Origin: Trichothermofontia sp964536415
GTDB taxonomy: Bacteria > Cyanobacteriota > Cyanobacteriia > B231
Assembly (NCBI GenBank): GCA_964536415.1
Contig: CAZHXN010000004.1
Location: forward strand, 38,705 to 102,704
Direction: 5' to 3'
DNA length: 64,000 bases
Shown: positions 7,579-16,231 of the stretch, piece by piece
How the letters are laid out: each line of letters opens with the position of its first letter
Numbering within the stretch: position 1 is the stretch's first letter
Made by a program: the position numbers and the translations under genes
Notes under the pieces: model-generated
Told to the model about the DNA's origin: nothing
Database searches by the model: none
Seen by the model: only the letters and a program-made list of their open reading frames with translations

Positions 7579-8853
7579 CTAAAGAATATCGCGACCGAGG
7601 TAGGGTTGGAGGGCATCGGGGATGCGAACAGTGCGATCGGGCTGTTGGTACAGTTCTAGGATCGCGGCCATTGTGCGTCCGATGGCGAGACCAGAACCGT
7701 TAAGAGTGTGTAGGTAGCGGGTGCCTTTTTTGCCCGGTTCCTTAAAGCGGATGTTGCCTCGACGCGCCTGAAAGTCGCCGCAGTTCGAGCAACTGGAGAT
7801 TTCCCGATATTTCCCAGACGAGGGCAGCCATACCTCCAAGTCGTAGCATTTGGTGGCGGAGAAACCCAGATCGGCGGTACAGAGTTCGATCACCCGGTAG
7901 GGCAGTTGCAGCGCTTGTAGGATGGCTTCGGCGTTGGCGACGATACGCTCGTGTTCGTCGGCAGAGGTGTCGGGGTGGACGAGTTTGTAGAGTTCGACTT
8001 TGCTGAACTGGTGCAGGCGGATCAGACCACGGGTGTCGCGTCCGTAACTACCGGCTTCGCGGCGGAAACAGGGGGTATAGGCGCAGTGGTAGATGGGTAA
8101 CTCTTCACTACTCAGAATTTCGTCACGGTAGAGGCTGGTGATCGGGACTTCGGCGGTGGGGGTGAGCCAGAGGTCGTCGCGATCGCACTTAAAACTTTCG
8201 TCAGCAAATTTGGGCAGTTGGCCGGAGGCAGTAAGGGTTTGGCTATTGATGAGGAGCGGCGGCAGGACTTCGGTGTAACCGGCGGCGATCTGGCGATCGA
8301 GCATGAAGCTAATCAAGGCACGTTCGAGGGCGGCCCCAGCCCCGATCAGGGTAACAAAGCGGCTCTGGGCAATCCGCACGGAGCGTTCAAAGTTAAGGAT
8401 GCCCAACTGTTCGCCGATTTCCCAGTGGGGCAGGATGTCGGCATCGGCTGGAGGAAGATACTCATCACCCCAACGGCGGACTTCGACGTTGTCGTCTTCA
8501 CTGGTGCCCTGGGGGGTGGCATCGCTGGGCAGGTTGGGGAAGGTGAGCAACAGGCTTTCGATTTGGGCCTTAAGTTCTTTTTCGCGGGGTTCGAGGTCGC
8601 TGAGTTGGGCCTTGATAGCATTGCCTTCGTCACGCAGGGCGGGGATGGCGGGATCAGTGCGATCGGCTTTCATTTTTTGGCCGACGAGTTTGCCGATCTC
8701 ATTGCTCCGGGTCTGGAGTTGGGTGCGTTGTTGTTCCAGGTCCCGCTGTTGTTGATCGAGGGCGAGGAGGGGTTGCAGATCGTAGTTGCCCCGGCGCTGG
8801 AGCCGTTCTTGCACGAAGGCTGGATTTTCCCGAATCAGTTTGAGATCAAGCAC
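7579..8853 (-). CDS. serS: Seryl-tRNA synthetase
   Basis: Charges tRNA-Ser with serine. 424 residues if started at the GTG at 8853 (MLDLKLIRENPAFVQERLQR), which matches the family's N-terminus; an upstream start at 8886 would add 11 non-conserved residues. The N-terminal coiled-coil tRNA-binding arm covers about residues 25-110 (QQQRDLEQQRTQLQTRSNEI). The class II catalytic core follows, with TAEVPITSLYRDEIL, motif 2 CFRREAGSYGRDTRGLIR and motif 3 LNGSGLAIGRTMAAILE. Length is normal. The divergent HMA-domain gene starts at 8970, so the 117-base gap with short repeats probably holds both promoters. Confidence 0.97.
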   Translation of the reverse strand: MLDLKLIRENPAFVQERLQRRGNYDLQPLLALDQQQRDLEQQRTQLQTRSNEIGKLVGQKMKADRTDPAIPALRDEGNAIKAQLSDLEPREKELKAQIESLLLTFPNLPSDATPQGTSEDDNVEVRRWGDEYLPPADADILPHWEIGEQLGILNFERSVRIAQSRFVTLIGAGAALERALISFMLDRQIAAGYTEVLPPLLINSQTLTASGQLPKFADESFKCDRDDLWLTPTAEVPITSLYRDEILSSEELPIYHCAYTPCFRREAGSYGRDTRGLIRLHQFSKVELYKLVHPDTSADEHERIVANAEAILQALQLPYRVIELCTADLGFSATKCYDLEVWLPSSGKYREISSCSNCGDFQARRGNIRFKEPGKKGTRYLHTLNGSGLAIGRTMAAILELYQQPDRTVRIPDALQPYLGRDIL

Positions 8854-8902
8854 GGTGGTCGTTTTAGGTCTGTACCTCAGGGTCACCCCTTAGGATACCG
8901 TT

Positions 8903-8947
8903 ATCATGGACAATCATGGACAGATATCATGGACAATCATGGACAGA
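8903..8947. repeat. Tandem direct repeat (about 23 bp twice)
   Basis: Two nearly identical 22-23-base units, each itself built from two copies of ATCATGGACA. The repeat lies in the divergent promoter region between serS and the HMA-domain gene. It has no spacer structure and is not a CRISPR. Confidence 0.8.
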
Positions 8948-8969
8948 GAGCTAGACCCAGGAGGCTGTG

Positions 8970-9167
8970 ATGGCGACGTTTCAAGTGCAGGTTCCAACGA
9001 TCGCCTGTGAGCATTGTGTGAATACGATTACATCAGTGATCCAGGCGGCTGACCCGACGGCGCGGGTATCGGGTGATCCCAGTACCAAACATCTAACGGT
9101 GGAAACGATGCTGTCGGAGGTGGATTTGCGAGCAGCGATCGTGGCAGCAGGTCACGAACCGGCCTAA
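8970..9167 (+). CDS. Heavy-metal-associated (HMA) domain protein, copper-chaperone-like
   Basis: A single 65-residue HMA domain. The fold is a ferredoxin-like beta-alpha-beta-beta-alpha-beta, with the metal-binding loop IACEHCVNTI (CxxC) at the end of strand 1 and the usual ending VDLRAAIVAAGHEPA. Known members carry Cu(I) or another soft metal to P-type ATPases or copper proteins. The partner is not visible here. AGGAGG lies five bases before ATG 8970, which is preferred to the GTG directly before it. The canonical 'MTCxxC' is IACEHC, so the metal preference is uncertain. Stand-alone gene, divergent from serS. Confidence 0.85.
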   Translation: MATFQVQVPTIACEHCVNTITSVIQAADPTARVSGDPSTKHLTVETMLSEVDLRAAIVAAGHEPA

Positions 9168-9237
9168 ACTGCTATGGGGGTTAGAACCGAGATGCAGCCT
9201 TAAATACAGCGTTTCCCAAGTCTCTGAAGGACAGCAG

Positions 9238-9297
9238 CACCTCACCCCTTCTCCCGCTCTGGGAGAGGGATTTAGGGTGAGGGCCGCACAAGTGAGA
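9238..9297 (-). repeat. REP-like dispersed repeat, copy 1
   Basis: Reverse-oriented copy of the 'ctcaccctaaatccctctcc' family, also seen at 17351, 23612, 38733 and, in diverged form, at 31068, 40268 and 57826. It shares the flank GCATCTCACTTGT with the copy at 38733. The inner part can fold as a hairpin (CTCCCGCTCTGGGAG). It lies in the gap between the HMA gene and the esterase. Confidence 0.75.
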
Positions 9298-9471
9298 TGC
9301 CGCCCACTGAGGCGACAAAGGCTGTAGGCTCTGAGTTGAATTGTACTTTTTTTGCAAAGATGCTTTCAACCATGCTTGCAACGCTTTCGTGTACAGTTCT
9401 CGATGTCATCATCTCCCCTTTTAAGCGCATCTTTTCGCCCCTTCAAAGCTTGACTTTGGAGCTAGTCACGC

Positions 9472-10263
9472 ATGGGCAATCCTGGTAACCTGAGGGTTGG
9501 CCCCGAAACTTTCCCAGTCAGGGAAAGCCCCTTTCACCTAAACATTTACACATCAGCGTTTACACATCAGCGTTTATCTCAGCTTATCTCAGCTTATCTC
9601 AGCCAAAGGAGCCTCACCCTGTCTCTCCAGTCGATTACCATTCCGCCCCAAACCGATCGCCCAGCCACCGGGTTGATTGTGATGCTGCATGGTTGGGGGG
9701 CCAACGCCCAGGATTTAGTCCCGATCGCCCCCCTGACGAACTTACCTGACTATCAATTTATCTTTCCCGAAGCCCCCTTTCCCCATCCCTACACCTTCTC
9801 CGGCAAGATGTGGTATGACCTAGAAAGCAAGGACTACCAAGGCTTAACTGAAAGCCGAGAACACCTGCGGGATTGGCTGCAACGTCTAGAAGCCCAAACC
9901 CAAATTCCCCTGGAACGCACGATCCTGAGTGGCTTTTCCCAGGGGGGGGCCATGACCCTGGATGTGGGGCTGGATTTACCCCTGGCCGGGTTAGTCTGCT
10001 TTAGTGGCTATCTCCATCCGAGCGATCGTGGGAAAGATAAATTGCCTGTAGCGGTTCCCTATCCCCCTGTCCTCCTCCTCCATGGTGCTCAGGATACCGT
10101 CGTGCCCCTACGCGCTGCTGAGCAAGCGTATCATGCCCTGCAAAGCTGGGGGGTACCCGTAGAGTACGAAACCTACCCAACGATGGGTCATGAAATTCAA
10201 CCCCCCTTGCTGGAGAAAATGCATCACTTTGTTCAGACGTTACCTGCCTTTGCAGCAAGTTAA
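9472..10263 (+). CDS. Carboxylesterase/phospholipase, alpha/beta hydrolase (YpfH-like)
   Basis: A serine hydrolase of the short carboxylesterase/phospholipase family. The oxyanion region MLHGWGANAQDL lies at about 71-82, the nucleophile elbow GFSQGG has Ser156, the acid is Asp208 in HGAQDTVVP and the base is His240 in TMGHEI; numbers are from ATG 9472. The family protein is about 200-220 residues and would begin near LSLQSITIPP (about residue 50). The first 49 residues are therefore probably not translated. AAAGGAG sits near 9604, but no ATG/GTG/TTG follows closely in frame, so the true start is unresolved; a CTG near 9620 is possible. The upstream stretch is built of tandem repeats (9545-9603). 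The GFA-family gene follows after a few bases. Confidence 0.88.
   Translation: MGNPGNLRVGPETFPVRESPFHLNIYTSAFTHQRLSQLISAYLSQRSLTLSLQSITIPPQTDRPATGLIVMLHGWGANAQDLVPIAPLTNLPDYQFIFPEAPFPHPYTFSGKMWYDLESKDYQGLTESREHLRDWLQRLEAQTQIPLERTILSGFSQGGAMTLDVGLDLPLAGLVCFSGYLHPSDRGKDKLPVAVPYPPVLLLHGAQDTVVPLRAAEQAYHALQSWGVPVEYETYPTMGHEIQPPLLEKMHHFVQTLPAFAAS
9545..9603. repeat. Tandem repeats upstream of the esterase
   Basis: Two copies of TTTACACATCAGCG are followed by three copies of TTATCTCAGC. They end directly before the AAAGGAG sequence that probably serves the esterase gene. Confidence 0.8.
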
Positions 10264-10275
10264 CCAGGAGTGGCG

Positions 10276-10692
10276 ATGGCTAATACGCTGATGACCTATA
10301 CTGGGGGGTGTCATTGTGGTGCGGTGCGCTTTCAGGTGACGGTGACCGACGATCGCCGCGTCTATAACTGCAACTGCTCAATTTGTCGTAAAAAAGGCTT
10401 TTTACACCTGATTGTTCCCCCAGAACAGTTTACGTTGCTCCAGGGGGCCGATCATTTAACCTCGTATACTTTTAATACTGGGATTGCCAAACATCTATTT
10501 TGTCGGACCTGTGGGATTCATGCTTTCTATCGCCCGCGATCGCACCCCGATCAGTTTGATGTTAATGTCCATTGTTTGGATGGGGATGTCGTCTCCCACT
10601 TTCAGATTCTGCCGTTTGATGGGGCCAACTGGGAAGCCAGTATTGACACCTTACGATCGCGTCATGCTCCCCAGGGACAAATTCCCCCGTAG
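10276..10692 (+). CDS. GFA (CENP-V/GFA) family zinc-binding protein
   Basis: 138 residues from ATG 10276, with AGGAG five bases before it. Cysteine motifs of the GFA family are present in order: GGCHCGAVRF, YNCNCSICRKKG and FCRTCGIHAFYRPRSHPD. These ligate two zinc ions in characterised members. The family is named after glutathione-dependent formaldehyde-activating enzyme, but most members have no proven substrate, so only a zinc-binding, possibly glutathione-adduct-related role can be claimed. The gene follows the esterase by 12 bases and precedes the amidohydrolase by about 70, all on the same strand. Confidence 0.88.
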   Translation: MANTLMTYTGGCHCGAVRFQVTVTDDRRVYNCNCSICRKKGFLHLIVPPEQFTLLQGADHLTSYTFNTGIAKHLFCRTCGIHAFYRPRSHPDQFDVNVHCLDGDVVSHFQILPFDGANWEASIDTLRSRHAPQGQIPP

Positions 10693-10761
10693 ATAACGGG
10701 CCATCGGACACGGCTGATCACACGCCTACTCAAAACACTGGTTAGAAAGGACCCGAAATTC

Positions 10762-12168
10762 GTGGACTTCACTATTCAACAAGCCCTTGTCCCGACTGAA
10801 CAGGGTTATGGCACCGTCGATGTGCAAGTGGTGGCTGGTCGGATTCAGGCGATCGCCCCCCAGTTACCGATCGTCGGCACACCCATTGATGCTCGGGATC
10901 TCCTCTTACTGCCCGGTTTTGTCAACGCTCATACCCACTCCTCCGAGATCTGGCAACGCGGCTGTATTCCTCCCCGGCCCCTGGAACTGTGGATTGCCGA
11001 ATTGTATGACTTTGCCCCCCTAGATCCTGAACAGATTTACCTGAGTGCCCTGGTGACTGCCGTGGAGACTCTGCTGTCAGGGGGAACCACCGTCGTGGAT
11101 CACCTCGTCCTCATTCCTGGCCAGGAGCTTGAAACGATCGCGGCTGCCGTGCGGGCCTATCGGGAAGTGGGCATTCGGGCCTTTATCGGTCCGCTTATTC
11201 AGGATCAACCGCTGATCACGAGCCTGCCCACCGGCAACAACAGTCCCGCACCGGCTAGGGCCTATTCCTATTCCACCCAGGCAGTACTGGCCATGATGCA
11301 GCAGGCCATTACCCAGTTTCATGATCCCGCCGCTGGCATTCATCTGATGCTGGCCCCCACCGGTCTACAACTCTGTTCCGATGCCCTGATGACAGGGTGT
11401 GTGGACTTGAGCGATCGCTACCACCTGTGTCGCCATGCCCACCTACTGGAAACCAGAGCACAGCAATTACTGGCCCAGGAAACCTATGGCTACAGTGCCG
11501 TTATATATCTGAAACAGTTGGGCTTCCTCGGCGATCGCACCTCCCTGGCCCACTGCATTTGGCTGGATGACGCTGACATTCAACTCTTGGCCCAGACCCG
11601 CTCCACCGTAGTTCACAATCCCCTGAGTAACCTGCGCTTGGGCAGTGGCATTGCGCCGATCTTGCGCTATCGGCAAGCCGGGGTGAATGTCAGCTTTGGC
11701 TGCGATGGAGCCGCCAGTAACGACGGCCAAGATTTACTCGAAGCGATCAAAATTGGCACGATGCTGCACAACACTACTGACCTGGACTATCGCCATTGGA
11801 TCACCCCTCGACAGGCGCTTGAGATGGCCGCCCTCGGTGGCGCGATCGGCTTGAACCTAGCGGATGAACTCGGTTCGCTGACGGTGGGGAAACAGGCGGA
11901 TCTGGTGCTCTATGATTTGAGCAATTTGTCCCTTTTGCCGCGAACGGATGCGATCGGTCTCCTGGTTTATGGTCGTCCCATGCAGGTGGTCAAAGCGGCC
12001 TGGGTCGCCGGTGAAGCGGTTGTCAGCGCTGGGAAAATCGCTCGAATTGACGTGGATAGTCTGCGGCAGGAACTCTTGGCCCGGAGCCAGTGGCGCTATG
12101 GACGCCCTTCCCCCACAGCGGACCAGTTTGAACCTCGTTATCGATCGGTGATGCAGCTTCCTGGTTAA
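10762..12168 (+). CDS. Amidohydrolase of the TrzA/AtzA-MtaD deaminase group
   Basis: 468 residues with a GTG start; AAAGGA lies about 11 bases upstream. It is a metal-dependent TIM-barrel amidohydrolase. The first metal motif HTH is at residues 57-59 (GFVNAHTHSSE). The later metal His is in CRHAHLLET, the next His in LAHCIWLDD, and the metal Asp in FGCDGAASNDGQD. The C-terminal beta-sandwich segment (VGKQADLVLYDL) is typical. Characterised relatives deaminate S-adenosylhomocysteine, methylthioadenosine, guanine or triazines; the substrate here cannot be read from sequence. The stop overlaps the stop of the opposite-strand ABC ATPase by three bases within TTAA. Confidence 0.9.
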   Translation: MDFTIQQALVPTEQGYGTVDVQVVAGRIQAIAPQLPIVGTPIDARDLLLLPGFVNAHTHSSEIWQRGCIPPRPLELWIAELYDFAPLDPEQIYLSALVTAVETLLSGGTTVVDHLVLIPGQELETIAAAVRAYREVGIRAFIGPLIQDQPLITSLPTGNNSPAPARAYSYSTQAVLAMMQQAITQFHDPAAGIHLMLAPTGLQLCSDALMTGCVDLSDRYHLCRHAHLLETRAQQLLAQETYGYSAVIYLKQLGFLGDRTSLAHCIWLDDADIQLLAQTRSTVVHNPLSNLRLGSGIAPILRYRQAGVNVSFGCDGAASNDGQDLLEAIKIGTMLHNTTDLDYRHWITPRQALEMAALGGAIGLNLADELGSLTVGKQADLVLYDLSNLSLLPRTDAIGLLVYGRPMQVVKAAWVAGEAVVSAGKIARIDVDSLRQELLARSQWRYGRPSPTADQFEPRYRSVMQLPG

Positions 12169-13532
12169 CCGGCAACGCTGGCAACACTCTCTAAATCGGG
12201 GCTGGTCTCAGAAAGGTACAGCCGCTCCTCACTCGCATCGTACTCAAAGAGTTCAGCATAACGTCCCCAGTCTATCGCCGTCGCAAATTGACGTTCGGCT
12301 TCTTCACGGGGGAAATGTTCATCCCAGAGGTCTAAAAAGAAATCAGCCCGCATCGAACCACTGCGTTTTTCCCGCAGTGTTTGGACGATGCTCCGGATTA
12401 CGGGAACGTGGGTGAGCACTTGCTTACGGAACAGATCCTTACTGCGGAGGATCGTTGTTGTCGCAAAATCCTGACCAATGTCTGTCAGGCACACATCCCC
12501 CTGGGATACCGCCGCAAATCCCAGTAGGACGGCTGCATCCAGAATGGGCAAGAGATCGTCGACCGCCAGTTGGAGCCGCTCCGCCAGTCGGGGAATATCA
12601 TCGGTGCCTTCAGGTTGATCCACAATCAATTCCAGCAGACCGCTAATGCCCCCCACGCGCGCATGGGGTAAGGCGATCGCATAGGGCGATGGCGCTGCGG
12701 GTTGGGGCTGCGGCTGCACCGACACCTGACCCGTGACTTCAATCTCCGGATTAGTCATAACGGTGTAGATATAATCCACCAGGGAAGCAAAACGAGGAGA
12801 ATTGCGATCGTGGGGCCGGGGTAAATCAATTACCACTTCCCCCCGGATATGCCCTGGATTAGAGCCTAAAATGACCACGCGATCGGCTAGAAATACCGCT
12901 TCTTCAATATTGTGAGTGACGATTAAAATACTTTTCGAGGGGAAGGTTTTGGCATTCCACAGGTCATCAATTTCCCCCCGCAGGTTTTCTGAAGTCAGGA
13001 CATCTAGGGCACTGAAGGGTTCATCCATGAATAGAACCTGGGGTTCTAACACAAAGGCACGGGCAAACCCCACCCGCTGTTTCATCCCCCCCGAAAGCTC
13101 CTTGGGATAGGCACTTTCAAACCCATCTAACCCCACCAGGTCAATGGCCTTGAGAGCACGCCGTCGCCGCTCCTCGCGCTTAACCCCCCGGGCTTCTAAC
13201 CCTAACTCCACATTTTCCTGAACCGTTAACCACGGCAACAGGGCAAAACTTTGAAAGACCATTGCCACGTCGTTATTAGCACCCCGTAGGGGCCTACCAT
13301 TGCTGAGTACCTGCCCCTGACTAGGCGGGATCAACCCGGCCATAATGCGGAGTAGGGTGCTTTTGCCACTGCCACTGCGTCCCAACAGGGCAACGACTTC
13401 ACCCGCTTTTACCACTAAGCTGATGTTACTGAGGACCGTAAACTCACCTTTGCCATCGGGCAGCGGAAAATGTTTAGAAACCTGTGTAACGGTAATTAAG
13501 TCCATTAAATCAGTAGGATTCGGGTTTATCAT
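12165..13532 (-). CDS. ABC transporter ATP-binding protein, nitrate/sulfonate/taurine type, with C-terminal AAA-associated domain
   Basis: 455 residues from ATG 13532, with GAGGGAGG seven bases upstream; an upstream frame exists but runs into the permease. The ABC ATPase domain spans about 10-250: Walker A LLGRSGSGKSTLLR, signature LSGGMKQRVGFARAF, Walker B VLFMDEPFSALD, and the H-loop IVTHNIEEAVFLADR. The C-terminal part (about 290-440) is the AAA-associated domain found in this transporter class (DDIPRLAERLQLAVDDLLPI onward), probably regulatory. It begins 14 bases after the stop of the two-domain permease and forms an operon with it. No periplasmic binding protein is encoded nearby, so the substrate is unknown. 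Confidence 0.93.
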   Translation of the reverse strand: MINPNPTDLMDLITVTQVSKHFPLPDGKGEFTVLSNISLVVKAGEVVALLGRSGSGKSTLLRIMAGLIPPSQGQVLSNGRPLRGANNDVAMVFQSFALLPWLTVQENVELGLEARGVKREERRRRALKAIDLVGLDGFESAYPKELSGGMKQRVGFARAFVLEPQVLFMDEPFSALDVLTSENLRGEIDDLWNAKTFPSKSILIVTHNIEEAVFLADRVVILGSNPGHIRGEVVIDLPRPHDRNSPRFASLVDYIYTVMTNPEIEVTGQVSVQPQPQPAAPSPYAIALPHARVGGISGLLELIVDQPEGTDDIPRLAERLQLAVDDLLPILDAAVLLGFAAVSQGDVCLTDIGQDFATTTILRSKDLFRKQVLTHVPVIRSIVQTLREKRSGSMRADFFLDLWDEHFPREEAERQFATAIDWGRYAELFEYDASEERLYLSETSPDLESVASVAG

Positions 13533-13546
13533 GGCGCGACCTCCCT

Positions 13547-15277
13547 CTAGAGATGATATTTCATTTCGGCAAGCTGGTAGAGTCGTCGCCACCACAAACG
13601 ATTGAGACCAACTACAAACAAACTCATCATCCCAATGCCCAGGGTAATGCGCGGCCAATCGCCCACTGTCGTCGCTTCAGCAATGTAGGCTCCGAGACCA
13701 GTGGCCGCCAAGGTCGTTTGTCCCCAGGACACGATTTCCGAAACAATGCTGGCATTCCAGGCCCCGCCGCTAGCCGTTACCCCGCCCGTCACCCAGGCCG
13801 AGAAAATCCCCGGAATGATCAGTTTGCGCCAGCGCTGCCAGCCATATAGACCAATATCGTCGGCCATTTCGCGCAGGTCAGTGGGAATACTCTGGGCACC
13901 CGCGATCGAGTTAAACAGAATATACCACTGGGCACCCAAGGCCATGAGTAAAATGCTCCCCCATTCGATACTGATATGGGAACGAATAAAGAGCAGAGTG
14001 GCAAAAGGGAAGATAAAGTTGGCCGGGAAGGAGGCGAGGAACTGGACAACGGGTTGCAGCGCCCGCGCCAGTTTGGGGTTAAAGCCGATCGCAACGCCTA
14101 CAGGCGTCCAAATTACCGTTGCCAACAATAGGAGGACGGTCACGCGCAACAGGGTGAGGATGCCCAGCCAGAAGGTTTTGAACACTTCCCCCAGACCGAC
14201 AGTCGTCAGAATGAAGTGCAAGGCCCAGGCGATTAAGCAACCAATAATCACCAGCAAGGTGACATGGTAAAGGCGATCGTACCGCTGTTGCTGAGCCGGG
14301 TCCGCCAGCTTAAAGGTGGATCGGGATTGCGTCAGCCGCGACAGAAACTGGTTAATGGCTTCCTGGGCTGGGGTCAGCGCTTGGCCCAAGAGGCGAGGAA
14401 TCCGGGCGGTCTGCAATAAATCATAGACCCAGGATTCCGGGGCTTCTGCCGAAGCACTTTGCTCCATCCGAAACTTATCTGACCAGGCAATCAAGGGCCG
14501 CCAGAACAGTTGATCGACTAAGATAATGACGATCACAATCGTGATCAGGGCATATCCCAGGGCGGCTAAATCTTCCGCTGCGATCGCTGCCGCTACATAG
14601 GAGCCAATGCCCGGTAGGGTATATTCCTGATTCAGCACGCTAATGGCTTCACTGGCCGCCACAAAAAACCAGCCCCCGCCAAAGCTCATCATGGCATTCC
14701 ACAGCAAACCGATCGTGGCCGCTGGGGCTTCTAACTGGGTAAACCGTTGCCAGCGCGAGAGTTGATACAACCGGGCGGCCTCATCCAGCTCCCTGGGAAT
14801 GGTCCGTAGGGACTGGTAGAACGAAAAGGTCATGTTCCAGACCTGGCTGGTAAAGATGGCGAAAATCGCCGCCGCCTCCAACCCCAGCAAGCTACCAGGG
14901 AAGAGGGCAATAAAACCGGTTACCGTAATCGAGAGGAATCCCAAGACGGGCACCGATTGCAGGATATCCAATAGGGGAATCATCACCCGCTCCGCCCGAC
15001 GGCTGTTGGCAGCGACATACCCGTAGATTAGGGTGAATACCATTGAGAAAAGCAGAGCAATAAACATGCGCAGGGTCGATCGTCCCGCATAGTAGGGCAA
15101 GTTGCGCGGGTCGAGATCGATGGCAGGTACCACCTCTGGGGGGTGAAAGCTGACGAGTGCCCCAGCCCCAATGCGAGCGATCAGGGCGAGTAACACCAGG
15201 GTGCCGAGCATGACGGCAATATCGGCTAGCCCAAAGGGGAACCGCCGCAGGGCTTCAGGGGTGGGAAAGGTTTTCAT
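13547..15277 (-). CDS. ABC transporter permease with two fused BPD domains
   Basis: 576 residues, about twice the length of a single nitrate/sulfonate-type permease. Each half has several TM helices and a cytosolic coupling segment resembling the EAA loop. The first has PRELDEAARLYQLSRWQRFTQLEAPAATIGL near residue 160, and the second has PTDLREMADDIGLYGWQRWRKLIIPGIFSAWVTGG near 470 (shown here only as landmarks; key elements are E/D-A-A and G-W-Q-R-W). A soluble linker of about 70 residues (about 265-330) joins the halves. A single fused permease can replace the usual homodimer and works with the ATPase 14 bases downstream. The start at 15277 is followed by MKTFPTPEALRRFPF. Confidence 0.92.
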   Translation of the reverse strand: MKTFPTPEALRRFPFGLADIAVMLGTLVLLALIARIGAGALVSFHPPEVVPAIDLDPRNLPYYAGRSTLRMFIALLFSMVFTLIYGYVAANSRRAERVMIPLLDILQSVPVLGFLSITVTGFIALFPGSLLGLEAAAIFAIFTSQVWNMTFSFYQSLRTIPRELDEAARLYQLSRWQRFTQLEAPAATIGLLWNAMMSFGGGWFFVAASEAISVLNQEYTLPGIGSYVAAAIAAEDLAALGYALITIVIVIILVDQLFWRPLIAWSDKFRMEQSASAEAPESWVYDLLQTARIPRLLGQALTPAQEAINQFLSRLTQSRSTFKLADPAQQQRYDRLYHVTLLVIIGCLIAWALHFILTTVGLGEVFKTFWLGILTLLRVTVLLLLATVIWTPVGVAIGFNPKLARALQPVVQFLASFPANFIFPFATLLFIRSHISIEWGSILLMALGAQWYILFNSIAGAQSIPTDLREMADDIGLYGWQRWRKLIIPGIFSAWVTGGVTASGGAWNASIVSEIVSWGQTTLAATGLGAYIAEATTVGDWPRITLGIGMMSLFVVGLNRLWWRRLYQLAEMKYHL

Positions 15278-15590
15278 AATAGAACCTGCGATATAGAACC
15301 TGCGATCGGCCAGTCATCATCAGCTTGTGGGTCTCCCGCTTCGGGGACCTCACCTAATGTCTCATGACACTGGCCCCTGCGGGTATCTTAATTCAGGAGG
15401 ATTGGGGTCGCTGTACTGCCCGATCGCCGGCACTGACCTGGCTGAGCAGCCCCCAAAACGATGCACCTGCGGACACGCTAACGAACGTGCTGGTTTAACC
15501 AACTAGCGAGTTAACTCGCAGTACACTAGGAACACCCCTTCCGAAACCAAGCACATTCGTTTGTCCTACAGAGACACTACGCGAACGGTT
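15278..15590. other. Intergenic region between divergent genes
   Basis: Contains the tandem pair TAGAACCTGCGAT at 15280-15307 beside the permease start, and the motif GAGACACTACGCGAACGG at 15571-15588, two bases before the DUF2499 start. The same 18-mer occurs at 53081-53098. No gene is visible. Confidence 0.6.
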
Positions 15591-15899
15591 ATGCACGTAC
15601 TTTCCATCCCCACCTGGATCATTCATGTCTCCAGCGTGATCGAGTGGACTGCCGCAATCTGGCTCATTTGGGTCTACGCCGATTTAAGTGGCAATGGAGC
15701 ATGGCGGCTTTTAGCCCTGGCCATGTTGCCCGCCCTGATCAGCGCCATGTGTGCCTGTACCTGGCATTTTTTTGATAATACACCCACCCTGGAATGGCTC
15801 GTTACCCTCCAGGCCAGCACCACCGTCCTAGGGAATATCACCCTCCTGCTGGCCGCCTGGGTACTATGGAAAACCCGTCAGCCGGAGCTAAAACCATGA
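15591..15899 (+). CDS. DUF2499 membrane protein (Ycf49-like)
   Basis: About 102 residues from ATG 15591; an upstream in-frame TTG at 15561 would put part of a dispersed repeat into the protein. The sequence MHVLSIPTWIIHVSSVIEWT matches DUF2499, a small membrane protein family of cyanobacteria and plastids. Three hydrophobic helices are seen, at about 15-35, 43-62 and 72-93 (numbers from ATG). The middle has CACTWHFFDNTPTLEWL. Function unknown, probably thylakoid or plasma membrane. It overlaps the DUF3593 gene by an ATGA junction, and the two families are regularly paired in cyanobacteria. Confidence 0.85.
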   Translation: MHVLSIPTWIIHVSSVIEWTAAIWLIWVYADLSGNGAWRLLALAMLPALISAMCACTWHFFDNTPTLEWLVTLQASTTVLGNITLLLAAWVLWKTRQPELKP

Positions 15900-16231
15900 T
15901 TCCCTCTGTTGATACCTTGGCCCAACTGACGTTACCCTCCAAGGACACCCTATTTGCGGTCTCCCTATTTCCCTACCTGGGCTTTCTCTGGTTTCTGACT
16001 CGATCGCAACAAGTTCCCCGCTTAGCCTTAATTGGGTTTTACACCACCCTTGTTTTTGTCGGCGTGACGATTCCAGCTGGGATTTACGCCAGAGTCGTCT
16101 ACCATGAAGCCCTAGCCAACGTAGACTGGTTACATGGGAGTGCGGAAGTGTTTCTCACCCTGGCTAATATTCTGATTGTGCTGGGGTTCCGACAGGCAGT
16201 ACTTGCCCAACGTGCCCGCCAGTCGGATTGA
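15896..16231 (+). CDS. DUF3593 membrane protein
   Basis: 111 residues, starting at the ATGA overlap with the DUF2499 gene, which points to translational coupling. Three predicted TM helices: FAVSLFPYLGFLWFL, LALIGFYTTLVFVGVTIPAG and LHGSAEVFLTLANILIVLGF. The sequence LFPYLGFLWFLTRS and the VTIPAGIYA segment fit DUF3593. In other cyanobacteria this family sits beside DUF2499, as here. The function is not known. A sugar-kinase frame begins at the TTGA that carries this gene's stop. Confidence 0.82.
   Translation: MIPSVDTLAQLTLPSKDTLFAVSLFPYLGFLWFLTRSQQVPRLALIGFYTTLVFVGVTIPAGIYARVVYHEALANVDWLHGSAEVFLTLANILIVLGFRQAVLAQRARQSD

Noticed and set aside
8903..8947. Repeat cluster considered as a CRISPR
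   Set aside because: Units are directly adjacent without spacers of constant size; it is a simple tandem duplication.
8218..8970. Long open frame antisense to serS
   Set aside because: It mirrors the codon pattern of serS, contains no recognisable domain, and serS is certain on the other strand.
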